Position numbers and translations under genes: made by a program. Below the pieces are notes generated by a model. That model saw only the letters and a list, made by a program, of their open reading frames with translations, had not been told where the DNA came from and did not search any database. Shown piece by piece: positions 15,344 through 21,313 of a DNA stretch of 21,313 bases. Position 1 is the first letter of the stretch, and every line of letters begins with the position of its first letter. The DNA comes from CAZSVI01 sp964610205 (GTDB taxonomy: Bacteria; Bacillota; Clostridia; DSM-8532), in contig CAZSVI010000065.1 of the NCBI GenBank assembly GCA_964610205.1, positions 1 to 21,313 of the forward strand, written 5' to 3'.

Positions 15344-15541
15344 AGATGTGCGGGTTAAAAATGTTGCTGATGAGGGTACTATTATTGTCCACTGCGGGGG
15401 AATCAGAAATAGTGTGTAAATAGATTTTTCCGAAATTGAAAGAGTTTCTATTCCCACACTCTATCTGACAGCCTCTCCGCTGCACGGAACCCGATCTCAA
15501 TTCAGGCTTTGTTTAACTGTATTCAAAGTGAGTTATACAAG

Positions 15542-16453
15542 TTACCATAAAATTTCTATATCTAGGTTCTTTGCAATTTTTTGAATATATACAAGTGATG
15601 CCTTATAGTCATTTTCAATAGTATCACTTCCCCCCAGATCCAAACCAAGATACCCATTATAATTCATAGTTTTTAATATTCTAAAAAACTCGTGCCAATC
15701 AATTGCACCGGTTCCAATAGCTACATGATTAGTATTGGAAGGATTATTATCAGCAATATGAATATTAGCAAATTTACCCTCAAGTTTTTTCAATGCAAGG
15801 GGAACATTTTCACGTTGAGCAGAAAAATGAGCTGTATCAAAGTTTGCCTTAAAATTATGCATTTTTACATCATTGATTAACCTGATCATAGAATCTACCG
15901 AACAAATAATTTCTCCTACTCTTGGTTCCATAATTATAGTACGCTTATACTGTCCGGCAATTTCCGAAGTATATTGGCACGATTCTACTAAGACCCCCCA
16001 TACATTATCCCATGAAAAACTGTCTGATATATGAATTTTGAACGCACCATTAAATGAATAATCTGTATTTAGCTGGTATGGAGATTTACCTGTATAATTT
16101 ACAGGTGGGGCATAGCTTGCCAGGTGCAAAGTCTCAGTACCCAAATAAACCCCCAGTTCCGCAGTACGTTTAAATCTTTCATATGCAGCTTTTCTTTTTC
16201 CATTATCTAGCGAAACCAGTTCAGGATCAACTACACAAAAATTGTGTATATGAATATTATGGTTTTCAAGACACTTCCTAAATTCAGCTCTGTTCTCCCA
16301 TATCCTTTCAGAATGCTCTTTTCCTAATCCCTCCATCTCTAAATAATGAAACCCCATCTTTTCAATATCAGATATTGCTTTAATATCATCTATAGGATTA
16401 GGCGGATACCCATATTTAAAAATGGTATAAAGATATGTAACTCCTATTTTCAT
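15542..16453 (-). CDS. Sugar phosphate isomerase/epimerase family protein (AP-endonuclease-2-type TIM barrel)
   Basis: This 303-residue TIM-barrel protein is the last gene of the minus-strand sugar operon. Expected metal-site residues are visible in order: Glu in IIMEPRVGE, Asp and His in ANFDTAHF, His in NIHIADN, and the final acidic residue in LGLDLGG. YLEMEGLG near the N-terminus is the typical first active-site strand. A GGAG lies about 12 bases before the ATG, and the gene is 48 bp behind the deaminase gene. The family covers xylose isomerase-like enzymes, tagatose 3-epimerases and inosose isomerases. The substrate here is unknown, but the context suggests an isomer of the imported sugar. 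Confidence 0.88.
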   Translation of the reverse strand: MKIGVTYLYTIFKYGYPPNPIDDIKAISDIEKMGFHYLEMEGLGKEHSERIWENRAEFRKCLENHNIHIHNFCVVDPELVSLDNGKRKAAYERFKRTAELGVYLGTETLHLASYAPPVNYTGKSPYQLNTDYSFNGAFKIHISDSFSWDNVWGVLVESCQYTSEIAGQYKRTIIMEPRVGEIICSVDSMIRLINDVKMHNFKANFDTAHFSAQRENVPLALKKLEGKFANIHIADNNPSNTNHVAIGTGAIDWHEFFRILKTMNYNGYLGLDLGGSDTIENDYKASLVYIQKIAKNLDIEILW

Positions 16454-16501
16454 ATTTTTAATTCTCTCCTCTCTTTTATACAGGTAATATAATATATCTG
16501 G

Positions 16502-17272
16502 TTACAATTCACTGGCAGCCTCCTGATCCAAAAACAAAACAGCATTTGGATGTGTCCTTAAAATGCTGGCAGGACATTGTTTACTGATAGGGCATGTGAG
16601 TGTTTTCCTGACAGCTGTACTTTTATGTTTGCCGGGAACAGCTACAAAGAGCTGCTTTGCCGCCATAATTGCAGGAATAGTCATAGTAATAGCGTCATAT
16701 ACAATTTCTTTTTCACTTGCAAAAATTTTATCTTTGTCAATAGCCTGATTAATTGAAAATTCATCAAGCCTTATCCTTTTTACTAAGGCTTTATCATTAA
16801 AATCAGCCTCATGCGGTTCATTATAAGCAATATGGCCGTTTTGTCCAATACCAATAACTCCTATATCCAAAGGATTTTCCTTTAGAAGTTTTGTATATCT
16901 TATAATTTCATCATCTATATTATTTTCCGTTGGCTGCATACAAAAAAAGTTTTTAAAATTTGCTCTTCCAAATATATAACGTTCTGCAAATATTGCTATT
17001 CTTTCAGAAGCATTGGCAGGGAGTCCAATATATTCATCAAGATGGAACCCATTAATATTATTAAAATTAATTTGCTTTTTAAATAAATTCTCGAATACAT
17101 AAAGTTGAGAAACAGCAGGAGCAAAAACCATATTTATAGTTTGCTTTTTTAATGAGTTTATTGCTGTTTCTATCATATCTGCGTCTGCAATACCCATGCT
17201 ATGTTCAGAATCAAAAATTAAAACCCTTAAATTATCCTTGAAAAATTCTTTTACTAATCCTTTATATGCCAT
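16502..17272 (-). CDS. Glucosamine-6-phosphate deaminase family protein (NagB-like)
   Basis: This 256-residue enzyme of the NagB/6-phosphogluconolactonase fold has NagB-specific motifs: FHLDEYIGLP (catalytic Asp region), GIGQNGHIAYNEP (GxGxxGHIAxNEP with the ring-opening His and partner Glu), VPGKHK (phosphate-binding Lys) and PASILRTHP. This set points to the deaminase/isomerase rather than a lactonase. It converts an amino-sugar 6-phosphate to a ketose 6-phosphate plus ammonia. The start follows AAAGGA by ten bases. The gene lies between the second permease and the sugar isomerase genes, so the imported sugar likely contains an amino sugar. No deacetylase or kinase is in the window. Confidence 0.88.
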   Translation of the reverse strand: MAYKGLVKEFFKDNLRVLIFDSEHSMGIADADMIETAINSLKKQTINMVFAPAVSQLYVFENLFKKQINFNNINGFHLDEYIGLPANASERIAIFAERYIFGRANFKNFFCMQPTENNIDDEIIRYTKLLKENPLDIGVIGIGQNGHIAYNEPHEADFNDKALVKRIRLDEFSINQAIDKDKIFASEKEIVYDAITMTIPAIMAAKQLFVAVPGKHKSTAVRKTLTCPISKQCPASILRTHPNAVLFLDQEAASEL

Positions 17273-17329
17273 TATAGTTTATTCCTTTCTTATAAAATAA
17301 TTATTAATCTCTTCGGTATAATAATGTAA

Positions 17330-18157
17330 TTACGATTTTAATCCGGTTGTAGTAACACCTTCTACAAAGTAATTTTGTGCGCAGAAAAACAAAAGTGCCG
17401 GCGGTATAATTACCAGTACAGACATAGCCATAATCTCATTCCATTTAACTCCGGAAGATATATCAATGGTCATTCTAAGAGCGAGTGCCACGGTATATTT
17501 TCTAACACTGCTAATATAAATCAGTACATTCATAAAATCATTCCAGGTCCATACAAATTGAAAGATTGCAGCTGAAAACAACGCCGGTTTGGTCAATGGA
17601 AGAAGTATCTTAATAAATATCATAAATGAATTGCATCCATCAATTTTAGATGCTTCATCAAGTTCTCTGGGAATTCCTCTAATAAATTGTACCATCAAAA
17701 AAATAAAAAATGGATATCCTGCTAAAAGCGCTGGAATTGTAAAAGGTTTATATGTATTTATCCACTCTAGATTATTAAACAGTATATAACGCGGTATTAT
17801 AATTACAGCATTTGGTAGCAGCATTGAGGAAATCATCGCAGAAAATAATACTCTTCGCATAGGAAAGTCAAATCTTGAAAATCCATATGCAACAATACTG
17901 CTTGAAAAAACAGTGAATAAAACAACAGGAATAACCATAGCAAATGTATTGGTAAAAAAAAGCGTAAAGGAATATTGTGACCCTATTGTCCAACCATTAA
18001 CAAATCCGTCAAGTGAGAATTGAGATGGCAAAAGAGATGTTCCGGATATAATTTCATTATTTGTTTTAAATGCACCCATAAGAAGCCATATTAATGGATA
18101 CATCATAACCCATCCAAGCAATATTAAGAATAAATACAGAAGCCCTTTTTTCATCAC
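17330..18157 (-). CDS. Carbohydrate ABC transporter permease, MalG/YesQ type
   Basis: This 275-residue inner-membrane permease has six predicted hydrophobic helices, the first at about 7-27 (LLYLFLILLGWVMMYPLIW). The coupling-loop EAA motif reads ELDEASKIDGCNSFMIFIKILLPLTKPAL, typical of CUT1 sugar importers. It starts with GTG at 18157 directly after the stop of the upstream permease gene, with ATG as codon 2. GGCGGGG just upstream can serve as ribosome site. It pairs with that permease to form the channel. Confidence 0.93.
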   Translation of the reverse strand: MMKKGLLYLFLILLGWVMMYPLIWLLMGAFKTNNEIISGTSLLPSQFSLDGFVNGWTIGSQYSFTLFFTNTFAMVIPVVLFTVFSSSIVAYGFSRFDFPMRRVLFSAMISSMLLPNAVIIIPRYILFNNLEWINTYKPFTIPALLAGYPFFIFLMVQFIRGIPRELDEASKIDGCNSFMIFIKILLPLTKPALFSAAIFQFVWTWNDFMNVLIYISSVRKYTVALALRMTIDISSGVKWNEIMAMSVLVIIPPALLFFCAQNYFVEGVTTTGLKS

Positions 18158-19084
18158 TTAAGACCCCGCCTCACTTTCGTAATACACCCACATTGAAGAT
18201 GACTTAAATATCAAGAGTGTTATAATTGTAATAACAATAAAAAATATCCAGGATAATGCGCAGGCATAGCCCATATTAAAAAATTTGAATCCTTGATCAT
18301 AAAGCATCATACCATATAAATATGTATACTTCATCGGTCCGCCTTTTGTCACTACAAAAGGAGCTGTAAACTCCTGAAATGCATATATTGTCTGCATAAT
18401 TAAGTTGAAGAAAATTATTGGACTTAATGATGGAAGCGTAATAAAGAAGAATACTTTTAGTGATGAAGCTCCATCTATTCTTGCTGACTCATACATGGAT
18501 TTTGGAATTTGTTTTAACCCTGCAAGAAATATTACCATTGATGAACCATATTGCCATACTGTAAGAAGGCTAATGGTAAATAAAGCAGTTTGGGGCAAAC
18601 CTAGCCAATCAATAGGTTTAATGTTTAAAGCCCCAAGCATATTATTTATCACACCTGCTCTCATAAAAAAGTATCTCCATAGAATAGATACTGCTATGCT
18701 GGAACCCAATATTGAAGGTAAGTAATATATTGTTCTGTAGAAATTAACAAATTTTATTTTCATATTTAGCAACATCGCTATAAACAGTGCAAATACAAGT
18801 TTAGCAGGTACTGCCATTATAACGTATAAAAATGTTATATATAATGACTTCCAAAAATCTCTGTCAAGAGTAAACATATACTTGTAATTTTTAAAACCCA
18901 CAAAAGCCGGTTCTTTCAATATACTATACTCGGTTAACGAATAAATAAATGACATAATAAAAGGGTACAATTGGAGACCTAAAAAACCAATCAACCAGGG
19001 AAGTATATAAATAAGTCCTGTATACTTTTTTTTATTTATCCTATGGTTTAGAGAAATACTTTGTACTGCCATAGCTGTTAACAT
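18158..19084 (-). CDS. Carbohydrate ABC transporter permease, MalF/UgpA type
   Basis: This 308-residue permease begins with a short cytoplasmic tail and a first helix at about 24-44 (GLIYILPWLIGFLGLQLYPF). The EAA loop is YESARIDGASSLKVFFFITLPSLSPI. The ATG at 19084 is only about two bases after AAGGA; an in-frame ATG at 19072 (MAVQ) lies 13 bases away, so the true start is uncertain by four codons. The gene abuts the next permease gene, and 85 bp upstream lies a MITE-like element that separates it from the binding-protein gene. No ATPase gene is present; CUT1 operons of Firmicutes often share an MsmX-type ATPase encoded elsewhere. Confidence 0.93.
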   Translation of the reverse strand: MLTAMAVQSISLNHRINKKKYTGLIYILPWLIGFLGLQLYPFIMSFIYSLTEYSILKEPAFVGFKNYKYMFTLDRDFWKSLYITFLYVIMAVPAKLVFALFIAMLLNMKIKFVNFYRTIYYLPSILGSSIAVSILWRYFFMRAGVINNMLGALNIKPIDWLGLPQTALFTISLLTVWQYGSSMVIFLAGLKQIPKSMYESARIDGASSLKVFFFITLPSLSPIIFFNLIMQTIYAFQEFTAPFVVTKGGPMKYTYLYGMMLYDQGFKFFNMGYACALSWIFFIVITIITLLIFKSSSMWVYYESEAGS

Positions 19085-19169
19085 ATCCTTTCAGCCTAAA
19101 TGGTCTCGACATAAACCTATTTAGATGTAAATATGGGATATATTTTTAAAATTCTTCCTATATTAACAT

Positions 19170-19336
19170 CTAGGAGTGCGCTCGGAAAGTCGGGTATGCA
19201 GATTTTCAATTCAGTTTTTCGCGCAAATTCTGCAAAAAAACGGCGAATATCTGGATATTTAACGCTTTTTTTGCAGGAGAATGCGCGGAAAAATGGACGG
19301 AAAGATGCGTGTGTGACTTTTCGAGCAGACTCCTAG
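19170..19336. mobile_element. MITE-like palindromic element, 167 bp
   Basis: The ends are 22-bp imperfect terminal inverted repeats. The left is CTAGGAGTGCGCTCGGAAAG(TC), the right read inward is CTAGGAGTCTGCTCGAAAAG(TC), with three mismatches. The arms continue to match inward: both contain a CGCGCA segment and a GCAAAAAAA tract near the centre, so the whole element is one long imperfect palindrome. Each end begins with CTAG, which could be the target duplication. It encodes no transposase and is presumably mobilised in trans. It lies between the sugar-binding protein and permease genes. Confidence 0.75.
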
Positions 19337-19361
19337 GTCTTGTCTGCATAAATTTTACTTC

Positions 19362-20699
19362 TTATCTACTTTTAATTTCTGATAATTTCTGTTTATACAA
19401 ATTTAAAAGTGTATCAGCTGCTTCTTCAGGTGTTATTTTCTTAAATCCTACCTGCTGAAAAATATCTAAATCTATCTGCAATATCTCACTATGCATTTCT
19501 GCTCCATTCTGAGGAGTACCCGCGTTTTGGGAGGATATCTCAACTGCTTGACTTTGCAGCTCATCAACCATTCCTTTTTCAACAAGAAGCTTACTGGCGT
19601 TACTATTTGCCGGCACTGCCCTAACTGTTCCCAATGCAACAATTGCCTCTTCATCGTTAAAAAAGAAGTTCAAAAACTTTGCTGCTTCTTCACTATTCTT
19701 AGAATCTATATTTAAACATTCTATCATTGATGGTCTTACCGTAATACCAGTCTCTACGGCTCCATCCAATATCGGCAGGCTGGATACCTGTACATCTGAT
19801 GAAACAAAGTCCTTGGATATAATTATTCTGCTTACCCATTCTATCATAGCGGCAAATTTTCCCTGAGCCCATTTGGGGTGTTCTTTCTCAACATAAGGAG
19901 CTATTTCTTCAAAAGGCGGAAGTACTTTATTGTCAACCAATTTAACTAAATATGTATACATCTCTACAAGATCATTTCTGGTGAACTGAATTTCGTAATT
20001 TTCATTTATCCATGACTTACCTGTTCTTTGCTGTACAAATTTTCTGCAAAACGTAATGAAGAATTCACTGGCCTCTGCCGCATAAAGAAAATAACTCTCA
20101 GGATCATATTGATTTACCTTTGGTCCAAGTTCAAGAAGATTATCCCAGGTCCATTTTGTATCCAACGGAATACCTGCCTGTGCAAACAGGTCCTTATTCA
20201 TCAAGAATACTTCTCCATTTATTCCTGCCGGCAAGCCTTGCAATTTTCCATCTTTTACACAGTAATCTTCCAGAAAGTCTTTATCAAAATTACTAAAGTC
20301 AACAACATCAGAAATAGTATTCAAATCAATAAAAGCTTCTCTCTCAGCATATATTTCATGCACCCAAGGTGGGTCAATTTGTATAATATCAGGTGCTGTT
20401 TTGCCGGCTAGCTGTGTCATAAGCCTTTGCTGATAACCATCCCATCCTGAATATTCAGCGTCTATTGTGACGTTTGAATTTCTTTTTGTATAAATATCAA
20501 TAACCTTTAATGTTGCCTGATGACGCTCTTCCCCTCCCCACCATGAGAATCTCAAATTAACCTTTTCTCCGCTCTTAGTGTTCGTGCCAGTGATATTGTT
20601 ATCGGGCGGTTGTGTTTCCTGTTTATTACATCCCATAAAAGATGCTAAAATCAAGAATAATGCACACAGCACTGCTATAGGCCTTAAAAATTTTTTCAT
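19362..20699 (-). CDS. Carbohydrate ABC transporter substrate-binding lipoprotein (family 1)
   Basis: This 445-residue secreted lipoprotein has a basic start (MKKFLR), a hydrophobic core and a lipobox ending at Cys24 (SFMGC), followed by a Thr/Asn-rich tether. The mature domain begins NLRFSWWGGEERHQATLKVIDIY, typical of family-1 sugar-binding proteins, and FIDLNTISDVVDFSNFD, GLPAGINGEVFLMNKDLF and KWAQGKFAAMIEW are conserved segments. AAAGGATGG lies about seven bases before the ATG. It is the first gene of the minus-strand operon and would deliver substrate to the two permeases. An oligosaccharide containing an amino sugar is inferred from the NagB-like gene downstream. Confidence 0.93.
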   Translation of the reverse strand: MKKFLRPIAVLCALFLILASFMGCNKQETQPPDNNITGTNTKSGEKVNLRFSWWGGEERHQATLKVIDIYTKRNSNVTIDAEYSGWDGYQQRLMTQLAGKTAPDIIQIDPPWVHEIYAEREAFIDLNTISDVVDFSNFDKDFLEDYCVKDGKLQGLPAGINGEVFLMNKDLFAQAGIPLDTKWTWDNLLELGPKVNQYDPESYFLYAAEASEFFITFCRKFVQQRTGKSWINENYEIQFTRNDLVEMYTYLVKLVDNKVLPPFEEIAPYVEKEHPKWAQGKFAAMIEWVSRIIISKDFVSSDVQVSSLPILDGAVETGITVRPSMIECLNIDSKNSEEAAKFLNFFFNDEEAIVALGTVRAVPANSNASKLLVEKGMVDELQSQAVEISSQNAGTPQNGAEMHSEILQIDLDIFQQVGFKKITPEEAADTLLNLYKQKLSEIKSR

Positions 20700-20825
20700 A
20701 ATTTTCCATCCTTTCTTATAACTAATCTTAATTTTTCAGTTTTTAGTAATCTATATACATATGCTAGCATTAATGTATTCAAAAAATTTTACACAGTACT
20801 CTTATCCAAAGAAAAACTTGTTCAT

Positions 20826-20893
20826 ATATAAAATGAAAAAAGTAATTGGGATGAATTGATACTGAAGAAGTTATCTCTTTTTTCATTTTATAT
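20826..20893. repeat. Perfect 17-bp inverted repeat
   Basis: ATATAAAATGAAAAAAG (20826-20842) and its exact complement CTTTTTTCATTTTATAT (20877-20893) flank a 34-nt loop. Both arms end in A/T tracts, so a terminator in either direction or a MITE remnant is possible. Confidence 0.5.
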
Positions 20894-20894
20894 T

Positions 20895-20934
20895 GCGCAT
20901 GTGCCGTTTTGCATGCAAAAATTTCGGCATGCGC
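20895..20934. repeat. GC-rich hairpin with GCGCAT/ATGCGC ends
   Basis: GCGCAT-gt-GCCG (20895-20906) pairs with CGGC-ATGCGC (20925-20934) around an 18-nt loop that itself contains the palindrome TTGCATGCAA. It begins one base after the preceding 17-bp repeat, so the two form a composite palindromic block. Confidence 0.45.
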
Positions 20935-20955
20935 TCAATTCACTTGTGCTATATA

Positions 20956-20981
20956 TGTTGTACTAAAAATTTAGTACAACA
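20956..20981. promoter_or_regulatory. Perfect 26-nt palindrome, operator candidate
   Basis: TGTTGTACTAAA (20956-20967), AA, then TTTAGTACAACA (20970-20981) is a perfect 12-bp inverted repeat. Symmetry and size resemble a repressor operator, and the lack of GC content argues against a terminator. Which gene it would control is unclear; it is 257 bp upstream of the sugar-binding-protein gene. Confidence 0.45.
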
Positions 20982-21035
20982 TAAGTATCATCTATATAAA
21001 CTGAACAAAATATTGATATAAGACTGTTGACCTGA

Positions 21036-21097
21036 GTGTCAGCGAGGATATTACTCATTCCTCGGATAAAGATTCTTCGCTTCGCTCGGAATGACAC
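21036..21097. repeat. REP-like dispersed repeat hairpin
   Basis: GTGTCA (21036-21041) and TGACAC (21092-21097) close a structure containing GCGAGG/CCTCGG and CATTCC/GGAATG pairs. The motif TTCTTCGCTTCGCTCGGAATGA is of a kind that recurs as an intergenic repeat in many bacterial genomes. Only one copy is in this window, so repetition is inferred. Confidence 0.5.
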
Positions 21098-21313
21098 AAT
21101 AACTTCGTTCAACTTATATATTAAATTATATAAATATAAATATGAAATTTAAAGACATTAAACCTATTAAATATAGTCATTAAATATTAGAATTGTACAA
21201 AAAGTATCAATAAGCTAAAAAATTACTCATTATATATGATTAGTTCAGGCATAGTACACCTAGCGTGAGTTTCCTACTTTAAGTTAATTTATGGCATATA
21301 AAATGTCCTCAAG

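Larger units (their letters stand above)
20700..21313. other. Gene-free right end: upstream region of the sugar operon
   Basis: No coding frame is convincing in the last 614 bp. Nearest the binding-protein gene, a minus-strand TTGAAT (20782-20777) with TGTATATA (20759-20752) downstream is a weak promoter candidate. The palindrome ATGCTAGCAT (20761-20770) lies between its boxes and could bind the YesN-type regulator. Further out are four separate palindromic structures, listed individually. After about 21104 the sequence is plain AT-rich DNA in which I see nothing specific. Confidence 0.4.

Noticed and set aside
15344..15541. Possible remnant of a coding frame between the kinase gene and the isomerase gene
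   Set aside because: One frame reads protein-like for about 60 codons but is broken by a stop and matches nothing I recognise; no clear terminator was found either.
19133..19336. 67-residue frame across the MITE-like element
   Set aside because: It runs through the inverted repeats, ends at the element's edge and has no ribosome site; the palindrome explains the sequence.
1..21313. CRISPR arrays, tRNA or rRNA genes, prophage or toxin-antitoxin modules
   Set aside because: No regularly spaced repeats, cloverleaf-like sequences, rRNA motifs or phage genes were seen on either strand; the small HTH genes lack a toxin partner.

Overview
The window looks like chromosomal DNA of a low-GC Gram-positive anaerobe of the class Clostridia. 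Supporting signs are strong AGGAGG-type ribosome sites, TTG and GTG starts, a YesM/YesN-type two-component pair, a carbohydrate ABC operon without its own ATPase, an AmmeMemoRadiSam locus and lipoprotein binding proteins. By eye the left 12 kb is moderately AT-rich, while the two-component and sugar-transport block to the right is clearly richer in A+T. I cannot name the species.

Left part (1-3.5 kb): two very small HTH regulator genes converge. Next comes a minus-strand ABC-F ATPase. Its leader carries a 12-codon peptide, an intrinsic terminator and a competing antiterminator, the layout of antibiotic-inducible attenuation. Further upstream on the same strand a near-consensus promoter (TTGATT-17-TATAAT) drives about 400 nt of highly structured RNA that I cannot assign to a family.

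Middle part (3.6-9.2 kb, plus strand): a Memo-AMMECR1 fusion overlaps an AmmeMemoRadiSam radical SAM enzyme by 4 bp. They are followed by a YjbQ-type protein, SfsA, and a mannitol-dehydrogenase-family oxidoreductase that ends at a clear terminator.

Polar amino-acid ABC transporter (9.5-12.2 kb, plus strand): binding lipoprotein, permease and ATPase. The binding protein is the most unusual item in the window. Its two halves are in swapped order: the mature protein starts at the usual first hinge with lobe II, continues into the usual C-terminus, and only then gives the usual N-terminal half, stopping at the same hinge. This is a natural circular permutation with clean boundaries. About 350 nt of hairpins and inverted repeats separate it from the permease. 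A bidirectional terminator closes the operon and is shared with a convergent 54-residue single-pass membrane protein.

Right part (12.8-20.7 kb): a YesN-type response regulator and YesM-type histidine kinase (plus) face a minus-strand operon of sugar-binding lipoprotein, two permeases, a NagB-type amino-sugar-phosphate deaminase and a TIM-barrel sugar isomerase/epimerase. The likely logic is that the kinase senses a sugar and the regulator activates uptake and catabolism. A 167-bp MITE-like palindromic element sits between the binding-protein and permease genes. The last 600 bp hold no gene but several strong palindromes and a repeat-like hairpin.
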